This document shows positions 1 to 10,319 of a DNA stretch of 38,185 bases, in pieces. The first letter of the stretch is position 1; each line of letters begins with the position of its first letter. The notes beneath the pieces are model-generated. The model was not told the DNA's origin and searched no databases. It saw only the letters and a program-made list of their open reading frames with translations. Position numbers and translations under genes: made by a program. The stretch spans positions 1,638,136 to 1,676,320 of the forward strand of contig BFEA01000377.1 in assembly GCA_003427395.1 (NCBI GenBank). The letters are read 5' to 3'. This DNA is from Chara braunii. Taxonomy: Eukaryota; Streptophyta; Charophyceae; Charales; Characeae.

Positions 1-408
1 TTTAGCATTTTTCCTGGAAAGATCACAACAAAATCTACTAGTACTCCAATTTTCAGGTTTTTTCACTCATTCTTCTGAGTGTGAAAACTCACTGAATTTG
101 GAGTACTTTTTTAGTTGGCCCAGGCATGGCTGAGTGGCAAAAATGGAAAATGTGCCGAATCGGCGCAATGATTATTTCGCAGTGTAAATGATTTTTTGTA
201 AATGTTCTATTATTATTTATGCAAAGAACACGACCTCATCTATGGATTCTCAAAATTTCAGATTTTTGTGAATGTTCGTCCTAGCACAGAAAATCGCCAA
301 AGTTGCCTCTTGCAAAACGCCTATTTCGTTGTGCCTGACCTCCCTATTTTGAGAAGACGGGGCTCAATGTCTGGGCCTGAGGGCCCTTTTGCAGTTCACA
401 TGCCCTCA
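1..408. other. Unassigned DNA
   Basis: I see no gene, repeat family or RNA here. The short open frames have no recognisable domain or coding character. Confidence 0.4.
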
Positions 409-563
409 CTTCTTTTTGGGGTTCGCTTCTACCCGGGGACCGGTCCAACGAACTTCTTTTTGGGGTCCACTTTCGCCCGAGGACCGGTCCTTCCTTTTTC
501 CAAAAGTCCCGGTTCTACCAGAGCTAGCTGTAGGTAGTCCACAATTTTGCCAAGGACCGGTCC
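409..563. repeat. 44-bp tandem pair with three GGACCGGTCC palindromes
   Basis: The stretch CTTCTTTTTGGGG starts at 409 and again at 453, giving a 44-bp period. Each copy carries the perfect decamer palindrome GGACCGGTCC (437-446 and 481-490), and a third copy of the palindrome lies at 554-563 after a diverged spacer. Function unknown; a small degenerate minisatellite is the simplest reading. Confidence 0.7.
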
Positions 564-870
564 CTCAATTTTTTTTGCCCCCTAAGAACCCACTTTGCGT
601 CCTGGTCGCCCACCACCAAATATGCGACACCTTGACACAGACGCGGAAGCCCACTATACCGCAGCCTAAGGGCTGCGAATATTAGGGCACAGATCTCACG
701 TACCCTTTTTCTTCACTTCTGACCGCGGATTACCTTAGCACAAACATTAGCTAGCACCGGGGGCTACATCGGCCCTTCAAAAACTGATATCATGACCCTG
801 ATCTTACTTACCCCAATGGCAAAGGAATCAGAATGAGGGCAAGTGGGATCTAGGACCTCACCCCCGGTGT
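564..870. other. Unassigned DNA
   Basis: No gene or repeat recognised. Short open frames only. Confidence 0.35.
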
Positions 871-955
871 GGTCCCACAGTTGAATATCGGACCTGAGAC
901 CGCACCCTTGTGGTCCAACAGTTGGATTGTGATGGTCCCACAGTTGGATTATGAT
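871..955. repeat. Short tandem repeat, GGTCCCACAGTTGGATT unit
   Basis: Three related units start at 871, 912 and 934. The last two are adjacent 22-bp copies with two differences; the first is separated and partial. The flank from 956 to about 1269 shows nothing identifiable. Confidence 0.7.
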
Positions 956-1269
956 GTTGGTTATCACATTGGACAATTGATCTTTCGTCCAGCCTGAGCC
1001 ATGAAGAGAGAGTTTCGCAACCTTCTTCGACAGACTCATAAGGATTGCACTAAAACCCAAGGTTGATGTTTGGTCATAGGTAGACAAGTTTTTTCAATTA
1101 TCGTCATATTTAGCACCTTCCATAGTAACTCGTTGTACTCTTGTTCACAGTTTCGTTGTATGTTTCCGTGGCAGTCCGCGAGTGATCCTAAATAGGATAA
1201 AAAGATGTGAGTCTGAATAAAGTGTCACCTTAGTGTTAACTGAATGACTGCAAGTATGAAAGTCCGCCA

Positions 1270-1660
1270 GGGGAGTCCACCTGAATATTAAGTCAATTTG
1301 GGAAATCAGTGCCCCATGTCCCGACACATCTACGGGTCAGTCTTAGGCATTATACCGCACGTATACCTATACAACAACTGACAAGAAACGTCATTGGCTG
1401 GCTCCCTTTTTGCGCAATATGTAAAAGTCGTCACATGTTAATTAGTAACTCAACAGAGATACACCTACCTAAGGGCAGTAACAACTCATTGGATAGAGGT
1501 AAGTTGTACCTCGCGGAGCCCTGTCCTTTCGCAGGAAGCCGTAAGAGGTATAGTAGGCGCAAACTGTCGGAGTGGTATCTTAGTATGCTCCTACGTAACA
1601 CCGCCGTAAAGGTCCTTCGATCGTTTATGCGTTGAGGGTCGTTGCGCTAAAAAATGCATG
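1270..1660 (+). mobile_element. tRNA-related SINE, copy A
   Basis: This is one of four diverged copies of one ~400-bp family (others near 3.66-4.09, 22.37-22.80 and 25.18-25.62 kb, all minus). The head (about 1290-1345) has the layout of a tRNA promoter: an A-box-like TTTGGGAAATCAG, then about 35 bases later a B-box-like CGGGTCAGTCTTAGG. The body holds the conserved blocks GAGGTAAGTTGTACCTCG (about 1496) and CTAAGGGCAGTAACAAC (about 1468). Homology to the other copies runs to about 1660. Boundaries are approximate, and no A-tail or target-site duplication was resolved. What is seen is the four-way homology; SINE identity rests on the promoter-like spacing, best preserved in copy C. Confidence 0.55.
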
Positions 1661-2102
1661 ACTCGTAGAGTGTTGCACGAAGTAAGTAATATCATCATCA
1701 TCTTTAGTGAATCTGGTATTTAGTACGTAAAAAGGGTCAGGTTTTCATTTGTGATACTAGTATTACCTCATGAACTCGACCAACTATACCCTTTAGATCC
1801 CCCTAACCCACCCGCCCACCCATCTTGAAGGGGATGATCTACGAAAAACATTCAACCCAACAAAACAAGATGACAAGAATAATCCTTTTTGGATTTTTTC
1901 CACCTTATAAAAGTACTTCAATATCTTATTATTCCATCATTATTTTTCTATTTTTTTTCTTATACATTTGAAATATATTTCATTCAAACTATTTCACCCT
2001 TAGCCTAAAAAAAAACGTAGATCTAAGGGACTAAGAAAATTTCAGTTCCTGAAGTCAGATTATTGTCAAAAGTGGTTGACACAACAATTCTTCCAATTTC
2101 GA
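1661..2102. other. Unassigned A/T-rich DNA
   Basis: Homopolymer-rich, with no ORF of interest and no repeat family recognised. Confidence 0.4.
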
Positions 2103-2455
2103 AGTGACAACCTTGTGTAGCACGGCGAACGTGTTCGCGCGTTCACGCGAACAGCTTGCGAACATGTTCGGGTGAACATAATTTTTTTTCGTAAAAATAA
2201 AAAAATAAAAAAATAATCGGTTTTTGATTTTTAACTCATGATCGACTACGAATTTGAACATGACTCTAAGGCAAAAGTTGCTTGTATTGTTATTTTACAT
2301 AACACATATTTTTTTAAAAAAATTCTGAGAAACTTTTTTTTTTTAAACTTTTTTTATGTTCGCGTTCGGAGAGTTTTGGGCGCTTGTTCGCTTTCGGGCG
2401 AACATGTTCGTGTTCGCCTCCGAACGCGAACACGGTGCTATGTAGTGACAACCTT
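2103..2455. mobile_element. GTTCG-rich inverted-repeat element with 12-bp direct repeats
   Basis: A 329-bp unit (2115-2443) is flanked on both sides by the perfect 12-mer AGTGACAACCTT (2103-2114 and 2444-2455), as expected of a target-site duplication. Its ends are imperfect inverted repeats: GTGTAGCACGGCGAACGTG on the left, and ACATAGCACCGTGTTCGCG reading in from the right. Both subterminal regions are packed with CGAAC/GTTCG. The A/T-rich centre has no ORF. This is the form of a non-autonomous DNA transposon (MITE). A 12-bp duplication is longer than the 8 bp of hAT and the usual 9-11 bp of Mutator-like elements, so the superfamily is open. The DNA at 10.03-10.21 kb resembles its centre. 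Confidence 0.7.
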
Positions 2456-3165
2456 TTCTGACATTAGAAAACTTATTCATGCATTCAAAACAAAAAAAAC
2501 ATAATAAGTCATTTGAAATATTTCATGGTTGTCGCTTTGAGATGATTGTCATAAGTCTTACACTATTTACTAAGAGATCAAAACTTATGATTGTTGGGCC
2601 CTACATGATTTACTATAAAGTGCCCAGAACCTGTCTTTTAGCAAGAGGAGGGAATATATTTTTTTGAGGCTATGAGAGTTAATCCCTTAATTTGTTCAAC
2701 GGTGGGCAGAACCATAATACTTTCATATGACAAATGCACCCTAACAACCATTTCAATGGAAAGCAAACCACCTGCTCTTTACATATTTTTTATTATTATT
2801 TTTTTAATAGCATAGTCTCCTCATAATTATTCGTCCAAAGAAAAGGGACAGCGTATTTTTTATTTTTTTTAACTTTTTTCTTCCAAGTATTTCTCTAAGA
2901 GAAAGGAGTAACTTACTTGTTAAGAGAAGCGACAGAGAAACATATCATGAAGGTTCTACAGTAACAATAAACCACAAGGCCCCCAATGTTATCTATCTAT
3001 ATCTATATAATTGTTAATTGTGGAGCGGTGTCGGTGTGAATACCCTTACAAGGGTATTCACGTATATTTCCGCATCTCGTATGAGACGCATTTGAAATGG
3101 TGTTTGAGATGGTCACTTATATAAGTCGTGCATGGCCCGCGACCGACACTCTGTAACTGAAGTGA
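2456..3165. other. Unassigned A/T-rich DNA
   Basis: Nothing recognisable apart from a short ATCTATAT run near 2995-3008 and the palindromic pair AATACCCTTACAAGGGTATT at 3039-3058. Confidence 0.4.
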
Positions 3166-3240
3166 TGGACGCGGGCGAGAAAAGGGTAGAGAGTGTGTGG
3201 ACGCGTGTGAGAAAAGTGTAGAGAGTGTGGACGTGCGAGT
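3166..3240. repeat. 30-32-bp tandem repeat
   Basis: TGGACGCG begins at 3166 and 3198, and TGGACGTG at 3228. Between them lies a GAGAAAAGGGTAGAGAGTGT-type body, giving two full units and the start of a third. The following stretch to about 3659 has no recognised content. Confidence 0.65.
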
Positions 3241-3659
3241 TTAAGGCGCGGGTGGATTTTATCGTATACCGATGGTCAGCATCCCTGATTAAAAAGTTTA
3301 AATTTTGATTAAAAATTAGGATTAAAGTGAAGTTTTAGTTTGCCGTAGGAGCGGACCGTAGGTAGAACCTAACGCTCGTGCGATAAATTTGTCAACTTTG
3401 GCGGTTGAAAGCCTGCCCGGTAGGCCGAGGCATAGCCTTGGGGCACTTCGGAGAGACAGCGAAGTATGCGGAAACCATTTACTTGAGTGACCACTAATGC
3501 TAGTACCATCTTTGACTATAACACTACTAGTTAAGGTGTCGGACTTCTATGCAGTGGATTCGAGGATCAAGGTCAAGCAGCCGCCTAAGGAGGAGTAAAA
3601 GAGCAGCACGAGAAAAACCGAAGGGTAAAGGGTTCGACGGGGCTATCCCCTCGGTTTTA

Positions 3660-4085
3660 CTGATGATTTCGGCAGCGGTGTCCAGCGCATTGATCCCGGA
3701 GGCGGTTACGCTGGATTTTGCAGGGCTTTTATCGCAGTGGAGCTTTCACCACTCCGCCCAAGTGCGTCGGCCACACTTCTCATGACCCCCTGCGACATGA
3801 TAGGGGTCACGCGAGGCACAACTTACCTCTATCCAAGGAGCTGTCACTGCCCTTGGACAGGCGTTTTCCCGCCGAGCTACCAAACCATATGCAAAAACTA
3901 CTCAATTGCAATCGCAGAGGTGGCCCAACCGAGGGCATTTTCTCCTTCACTGTAGCATAATGGGTACGAGAGGTCAAACGCCTTAATTGGACCCGCACAT
4001 GAACCGACGTTCTGGGGGCTGATGTCCCAAGTGTGGCTAAGTGCCCGTCGACTAGGGCGGTCCATCTAACCACGTGATACACCTC
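3660..4085 (-). mobile_element. tRNA-related SINE, copy B
   Basis: Read on the minus strand, the head at about 4085-3960 contains CTTAGCCACACTTGGGACATC (A-box-like) and, about 35 bases on, GTGCGGGTCCAATTAAGG (B-box-like). The body then repeats the family blocks: CTCTGCGATTGCAATTGAG, and GGTAAGTTGTGCCTCGCG near 3830. Downstream, GGCGGAGTGGTGAAAGC (near 3745) matches the equivalent block of copy A, so the family unit extends to about 3660. The open frames here are incidental to the repeat. Confidence 0.55.
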
Positions 4086-4411
4086 GCAAAAATAAAACCA
4101 AGTTTCTCATGTAAATTGTGCCTAGTCCCATTTTTCATTCGACCTATAACCTTTTAATGACAATATACATGAATGACACTCGTAAGATTATAAATAAATA
4201 TTGCGGTGATGTAGACTTTGTCACATCAACGAGCAATGCATAAATACGTAAGCAATCGTAGTGATAACGTACTACGTGGTACTCATATTCATGCGATCCT
4301 CAATGACTTTGAGAGTCATTTTCGCCACTCAAATGTCGACTTACACATGTCTTGAGGGGTTAATCTCTCGACGCTAGACAATCGTGAGTGGTAGGCGGAC
4401 CTTGACCCTTT

Positions 4412-4462
4412 GTGGCGGCCAAACGCCACTGACCCTGGGAACAGGGCTCCATCATCAGGAGC
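4412..4462. other. Three adjacent perfect stem-loops
   Basis: GTGGCG(gccaaa)CGCCAC, then CCCTG(ggaa)CAGGG, then GCTCC(atcatca)GGAGC follow one another within 51 bp. The last two share one base. Either strand would fold the same way. No matching RNA family is recognised and no promoter is visible; it could be the end of a mobile element. The flanks (4086-4411 and 4463-5189) contain no recognised gene. Confidence 0.55.
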
Positions 4463-5189
4463 TTTGAAACAGGTGAAGAGGTTTGACTTTAACGGACGCC
4501 ACATACCTTAACGTTCAACTTTAAAAATGATAAGAAACAAAAAATAAAATGAATCTTTATTTTCTCTCAATAGATTTGTTTGATCATTACACATGGTCAT
4601 GGTACACCAAGCGGATACACAAAATATAAATAATGGGGTTATAGAATACAAGGCGATAATTCTCATAATCATAATGTGACTCCCTTCAAAGGATATACAT
4701 ATGACCGTAGACAAAGTCAAATTTGAACTTTAATTCACAAAATATATCCGCAGTCACATCAAGGATTCAACATCGGCAAACCACTCACTAAACGAGGTCA
4801 ACTTCAACCACTCCTTGTACTCTTACCTCTTGCCTTATCTACAGAAGCCCCAACCTTTGTCCAACCTTCCAAAATAAAATACTCGGTCTTTTTTAAATGA
4901 CCATTTATTAGAAGAACGGGTAAAAACTCAAAGAAATAAATCAATCCACATAGACTAAGACCCTATATTGAGTCGCGATAATAAGTTCAAATTGAATCAT
5001 AAACCGATGAATCGACAACCAACGTGCTATTAAAAGATAACAGAAGAAGATCCTTGTAGGATCAGGCTGAGATTAATTAAATCTTGAGTCTGAAAGTTCA
5101 AAAAAGACATGTAACACAACACAAACCAATCTTCAAACTAAAATTCAAGTGTATGGAGAATAAAACTATATATCACATCTCACTTAGTT
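4463..5189. other. Unassigned A/T-rich DNA
   Basis: No gene, RNA or repeat recognised. Confidence 0.4.
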
Positions 5190-6010
5190 TCTCCTTATGA
5201 CTAAATTTAAATTTAGCTCTAAATAAGTGATAGAAAAATGAAGTAAAATTTTGTCAGCATCTCCTCTATACAGGGTAAATTACCAAGACTTTTTCTATCA
5301 AAATATAATTTTTTTCCTCAAAACTAAGGCAATTTCGATAGCACTTCCTATAAAGAAGGTGCCTTTTCAAAATTTACACTCGGCTTAATGTGAAATCAAC
5401 GAATGATCTTCGACTTTACTGAGTCAAATTTTGTTTAACTTCTTGATTTAATAAAAAATTGGGCTGCATCTCCTTTAGAGAAGTATGTTTTCTAGATTTA
5501 TACCAAGTTGGATATGAACCAAAGATAAGACTTGAGTCGTGTCAAGACAAAATTTAACTGACTCTTTAGATTTAGAGAAATTCGGCAGCCCTCGCTTTAT
5601 AAAAAATGTCTTTCCAAAATTTACGCAAAACTAAGTATAAAATTAAAAAATAACTATGACTTTACAAAATCAAATTTGGTCTAACTCCCCGAGTTAGTAA
5701 AAATTTAGGCATCACCTCCCATAGAAAAGTAAGTTTCTCGAATTTATACTAAGTTATGAAACTGACATAGAAATTGAATTTTGTAAACATAAAATTTGAC
5801 CAACTCCTTCGATTTGTAAAAATTTCAGCAGTTTTTCCCTTAACAAAAACATCTTCTCATAAATTACACAAAGTTAAATATAAAAAAATAAACTTCACTC
5901 GAAAAACGTAGAGATTGAACAAACTCTTATAGCTTCAGCACATGACGAGCATCTAAAACAACCACCTTTCAAAGTTGATACTCAAACCAAGTAGAACTCT
6001 CACTCAATCA
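5190..6010. repeat. ~120-bp degenerate tandem array
   Basis: A conserved block recurs about every 120-127 bp, near 5347, 5471, 5591, 5718 and 5838, with weaker copies near 5261 and 5944. In each unit a CCTATAGAGAAG-like stretch is followed by TTTCTCAAATTTATAC-like sequence and then an AAATCAAATTT...AACTCCTTGATTT stretch. Copies differ at many positions, so this is an old A/T-rich minisatellite. No unit has a conserved ORF. Confidence 0.75.
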
Positions 6011-6127
6011 CTCACAAGTCCATACCACAATGGGTAAGTACTCTCACAAAAAATCAGAAGTTGTTTCCACATGAGATAGTTCATTAGTTCTCTAGATGAT
6101 TATCTATTTTTTCATTTTACATACGGC

Positions 6128-6365
6128 ATGACGCTAGACCATTAATCTTACAAACAATGCCTATGATACTTAGCTTATACATGAACAGGTTGCACAACTA
6201 CTTCTCTCTTCTTTGGGCGTGTGACTAAACCATGCAGCTTAGAAACAATGCTTAGTTGCTGTGAATTGTTTAGATAACTTCAATTTTAATAACTCTCCAT
6301 CTTGTCTTTAAAATATGGGCAGGGGACTCAGCCATTCAGCTTACAAACAATACGCAAATTGTTCG
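6128..6365. repeat. Left part of the CATTCAGCTTAGAAACAATG array
   Basis: Related motifs lie near 6137 (CATTAATCTTACAAACAATG), 6227 (CATGCAGCTTAGAAACAATG) and 6330 (CATTCAGCTTACAAACAAT). The same motif resumes at 10.32-10.80 kb on the far side of the 3.9-kb inserted block. Confidence 0.7.
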
Positions 6366-7000
6366 ATTTACTTCTAATTATACTCTTAATCAGGGTTACA
6401 AGCCCGTACGTACGGAGGCCCCCGGGAGGACCTTCGTACGTTCAGGCGTTCGGGGTCCCGTTCGGGGTCTGAAGGGGTTCGTCCCCCGCAAAAAGATATT
6501 TCGGTACCTAAACATAACTTTTGTTTTTTGATTTTTTTTTGTGTGTTTTCTATGATGTTAGGTACATGCCTATAAATTTTAAAGTCATTTTTCTCTGCAA
6601 AGAAAAAAAGAAAAATCTTCAGAGATTGAGGTGTCAAAACGTGTTCGCCCATTCACAATTTTATTTTTCTTCACTTTTTATTTTTTGTTTTCACTTTATT
6701 TCGATGCCTAAAAAATGTTATTATTTTTTGGAATGTTTTTCATGAGTTGTTTATTATCTGAAGTACACATATATAAATTTTCAGCGCATTTGGATATGTC
6801 GAAACAAAATAAAAAATCACCAAAGAAGGCGGTGTCGAAAACAAGCATGTGCACTCACTGATTTTAATTCTCTAATTTTTTTTTTATTTTTTTTTTTAAG
6901 GCCGTAATTGGATAGCCCTACAACAGAATAGACTCCACACCAGTCCCGAAATCTATGTCCCAAAACCAGGTCAATCACCCGAATATTCATCACATCTCAA

Positions 7001-7002
<2 letters not shown>

Positions 7003-7037
<35 letters not shown>

Positions 7038-7059
7038 CCTCTCTCTCTCTTTCTCTCTA
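7003..7059. repeat. (CT)n microsatellite
   Basis: A run of CT dinucleotides from 7003, interrupted by a short C run. The following 500 bp (to 7544) holds no identified gene. A splice-donor-like CAG|GTAAGT occurs near 7158. Confidence 0.95.
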
Positions 7060-7544
7060 CCAGATAGTAACCAGCAAAAAGACGCAGGTGTGAGCTGTGC
7101 TGCAGGTGGAGTGGTGTGAAGACGATCTTTAGCAATGACCTCCAACAGGTAATCCCTCAGGTAAGTCCTCTCTCCCTCAGCACCTCCTAGCCTTTACTCC
7201 CTGTTTCCCAACCTCCTCTACTGTAGCCTAGAGCAACTAATCTTCAGCACTGCTCCGGCAGCGTAGTTGCATGGCTCCTAGAAATTTGCATGTCCAGGAT
7301 GGAGGTTGGCCCAGCTATACATAGCGCTGGGCCTACGGAATCCTACCTTTGCCTGCATCCTAAACTGTCTGATCGTAATGCCGGTTGACAGTCAAGGATA
7401 CAAACCGAAACCTTGGTCCTAAGTCCTGGCCAGAAAACGGTCTGCTTGGGTCCCAACCAGACGTCCTGGCTCCTCTGCTGGAACAACAGAAGTGTCCTCA
7501 CAAAAGGACAAACCAGGACTGGACCAAAACAGGGCTCAACCCGA

Positions 7545-8686
7545 TTTTTTTTATTTTTTTTAAATTATTTTTTTATAACAGGTCCGTATGGCGCTGGCTC
7601 CATTTCCATTCTCGGGAGCATAGGTCCAATTCCTATTCCACCGGCAAGTCAGGAAAAAATTACATCATAGAACACCTTCACGCTTCCTTTCGTCTGACCG
7701 AAGGAACCCTTATCAACATTGATTACTCCAACATTGTGGAGGATTGACTGCCAGCTTGCCCTGCTTACATTTTTCCTCTCAGGACTACTGTAAGAATCTA
7801 TCAGATAAAACGTAAAGCAAGAAAGGTATGAAAAGCTACAACTGCTGCTAATGTTGTCTAAACCCTAAGCCCAACAAATAAGCGTCGTGAATTCCTTAGC
7901 ATTCTAACCCCTGCTTGTCTTGTTTTTATCAAAACCCTCATACCTGAACCCTTAACCCTAAAGAAGATTAATATTTTTCCATGTGTTCCATGTGAAACAT
8001 CGACTGCCGCATGTCGCGCGTGTATCTTGGATGCTCTTCTAGGCCCAGATTGGAGCTGGTTCCTCAAGTACCTGGGTATTCTGCCGGGATACCGACTTGC
8101 CAAAATTGTATCATTCTTACTATCGTAAAACATGCCCATTTAGCCATGCCACTTTGTCACGTACCAACCAGATCCGCTTGAATTTGGCAAGTGTCACCTG
8201 TTCTGTTTTTGGATTGTTCTGCAAGTTTAACCTTTCTCCAATGACAGAGGATTTCCACTGCAATAATCTCTTTGGTTGTTGCCCACACTTTCTCCCGTGG
8301 GTTCTTCGTGTCATCCAGAGTTCTGGTGCATCTCTCCTTCCGTATGACCCATAGCGTGACCTTGCGTACCATCCCGAACCTGATTTTCTCTGATTGGCCG
8401 AAGTTAGAGGGTAAATTAGTCCAAAGAAGCAATTGAAGGGGGTGCTCTGGGAGGGGAGACGGAAACAAACTATCCCATAGTGCTGCTGCTCTTGCCCAAT
8501 ACTTTGTGGCTTCTTTACAGTTAATTAGGCAATGTATCACGTCTTCCTGTTCTTGATCTTAGAAGACTGCACATATATCGGAGCTGGTTGGAGTGTTCTT
8601 TCTTCTTTTTACATGTAGCCAATGGTTGACCGGTAGAGCAACATATGTTATGAGCCACTACATGCTTCTGATTTTTATAGGTCTTA

Positions 8687-8688
<2 letters not shown>
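7545..8688 (-). mobile_element. 5'-truncated LINE tail, copy 1
   Basis: On the minus strand this runs from about 8688 to a degenerate poly(A) (poly-T on plus, 7545-7575). Just inside the tail, plus-strand GCTGGCTCC...GGTCCAATTCCTATTCCACCGGCAAGTCA matches the corresponding region of copy 2. The upstream half encodes the end of ORF2 with a zinc-binding tail. Homology to copy 2 stops near the AAGCATG block at about 8670, so both copies end at nearly the same 5' point. Confidence 0.75.
8157..8640 (-). pseudogene. LINE ORF2 C-terminus (RVT zinc-binding region), broken
   Basis: The open frame from 8540 begins MIHCLINCKEATKYWARAAA and continues to LWVIRKERCTRTLDDTKNP near its middle. This is the C-terminal tail of plant-type non-LTR reverse transcriptases, where a Cys/His cluster follows the RT domain. 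The same frame extends upstream as LPVNHWLHVKRR...DICAVF followed by a stop codon, then DQEQEDVIHCL. The first Cys pair is therefore damaged (C-x-x-F-stop instead of C-x-x-C) and the frame is interrupted. No RT palm or endonuclease domain is present, because the copy is 5'-truncated. It should have no activity. Confidence 0.75.
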
Positions 8689-8723
<35 letters not shown>

Positions 8724-9051
8724 AACATAACCTCGTGGTTCTGGCTCCTACCATTATGGGGAGCAACAGTCCAGTTCCTTTCCCCCGACAAGTCAATAAG
8801 AGATACATAAGCGACACACGCACGCTCCCCCCCATTATGGCTGAGGGGCCCGAGAGAACGACATTGAATACTTCCCCGAGGAAGGATCTACCACCCCTCA
8901 CCCCTGCCTAAGTTAACCTGTACTATCTCAGTTTGCCAAACCATCTAATCCCTGTTCCGGTCCTCGCAGTTTTGAAACTGTTGGATAGGTGTGTTTTACC
9001 AGAGTGTTCTGGGACGCATATGATTCCCTTGAAAGGTTCAAACTCAACACC

Positions 9052-9200
9052 CTATTTGCATAGCTTCTGTACAAGTCCTAAACCCTAAACCCTCGGTTAT
9101 AATGATGCCTTCTTCAACTCTAAACCCTATTTATCTAGCTTCTGTATAAGTCTTAGACCTTAGACTCTCGGTTCTAATGATGCCTTGATTTCCCAATTCG
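9052..9200. repeat. 75-bp tandem duplication in the LINE 3' UTR
   Basis: CTATTTGCATAGCTTCTGTA at 9052 recurs as CTATTTATCTAGCTTCTGTA at 9127. Both copies lead through a CCCTAAA-like stretch to CTCGGTT(A/C)TAATGATGCC. It is an internal duplication, not a telomere. Confidence 0.8.
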
Positions 9201-9593
9201 TAGTCCAAGAGATAAGACCTGTGTTATTCCTCCGCTCTGAACCCCAAAACTTTTTTCCTCTCTGCCTGCTCTTCTAAAACCTTAAACCCTACTGTCCCCC
9301 CTGACGTGGAGACGAAGTCCATGTTTACATGAAACTATAGCCTGTAAGACCAATAAGCTGAATTTATGTCTGTTGAACTGTTTTGTGATTGTGCCATTTC
9401 CAACGAGGCGAAGGCCGTGGTTCTGTTTCTCCCTTGCTGATCCTCCCTCCTTTTCCATAATAATCTCGGAGGGTCACCTTGTACTATGCCAAGTTTGCCC
9501 GTTCTGAGCTTGTCCTTGATGAAGTTGTCTATAATTATTTGTTTTTTTGTAGGATCGTCCTTGATATTCTTGTTTCCTCAGCGTCAATTTGTC

Positions 9594-9985
9594 TGGTATT
9601 CCGTGTGTACAAGTTGAAGAACATTCTCCCAGACCTCCCGGGTTGATGTGTTTTGGCGTGCTAACATTTGTTTGCATCGAGTCTTCCATATGATCCACAA
9701 TATGAATAAACGAAGTCTTATGAAGAGGATTTAATGCCATACTTCTCTGAAACTTGGTTGTGTTGAGCCCGTCAGAAGTGTCAGTAGGTTGTCCGGTAGC
9801 GATGCGCCCACTAGCTCCAACCAATATACCCGTGTTCTGTTCCAATTTTTTTGTGCGTTAGAACAATTTATCAGACAGTATAGCACGTCCTCGAGGGAAC
9901 CATCATCGCAAACTGTACAACTATCGTCGAAATCTCTTCTACCAGTTTCCGACCTTCTCCTGCTGAGCCATGTGTTGACTGGCAA
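9594..9985 (-). pseudogene. LINE ORF2 C-terminus (RVT zinc-binding region), frameshifted
   Basis: The frame from 9985 reads LPVNTWLSRRRSETGRR, then a zinc-binding pattern: C-T-V-C, then E-D-V-L-Y-C-L-I-N-C (Cys at residues 23, 26, 37 and 41 of the open frame), and ends at a stop near 9731. The homologous continuation is in another frame: LRLFILWIIWKTRCKQML, then TREVWENVLQLVHTEYQTN and a stop at 9594-9596. It aligns with LWVIRKERC...REKVW of copy 1. At least one frameshift therefore lies near 9740. The Cys cluster itself is intact, unlike copy 1. RT and endonuclease are missing by truncation. Confidence 0.75.
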
Positions 9986-10319
9986 GACCTGATAGTATAT
10001 AAGTCATTGCATGCTTCTTATACGAGTATTTTTTATGGCGAGGGGTATTTTTTTTTATTATTTCTTATTTTTCTTATTAGTGTTTATTTTTTGTATTTTA
10101 TTTTTATTTCGAATTTGGTAAGGGATTTGGATGCAATGCTCATACAAATGTTGTTTATTTTATCGTTTTGCATAACATATGTTTTTTTTCAAAAAAAAAT
10201 TAGTTTTTGTTCGCATTCGGCCTGAACGACCGAACGCATCCCCAAGAGGTCCCGTACGTTCGGGCGTTCGGCCAGTCCCCAACACAGGCCATCTTGCTCT
10301 TAACTTTATCTCTCTTCTT

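Larger units (their letters stand above)
8689..10030 (-). mobile_element. 5'-truncated LINE tail, copy 2
   Basis: The 29-nt poly-T at 8689-8717 is the poly(A) end of a minus-strand element. Next comes a 3' UTR-like stretch (about 8718-9590) with CCTAAACCCTAAACCCT at 9077-9093, then the end of ORF2 (9594-9985). The 5' limit is near the AAGCATG block at about 10020. It lies head to tail with copy 1 in the same orientation; the two share the coding tail and the block next to the poly(A). Confidence 0.75.
6391..10296. mobile_element. Nested mobile-element block with inverted ends
   Basis: The block splits a tandem array. Its two ends are diverged inverted repeats of about 50 bp: on the left CCCGTACGTACGG then TACGTTCAGGCGTTCGG (6403-6455), and reading in from the right CCCGAACGTACGG then GGTCGTTCAGGCC (about 10267-10220). 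Directly outside are CTCTTAAT (6383-6390) and CTCTTAAC (10297-10304), a 7/8 match that could be an 8-bp target-site duplication. The left end begins CAGGGTTACAAG, which resembles hAT termini, but the right end (CAAGATGG) fits poorly. Inside are a diverged A/T-rich duplication (about 6540-6880), a CT microsatellite and two LINE tails. No transposase was found. Confidence 0.5.

Noticed and set aside
9077-9093. CCTAAACCCTAAACCCT as a telomere end
   Set aside because: Only two units, embedded in a LINE 3' UTR that has a 75-bp duplication. It is interstitial and short.
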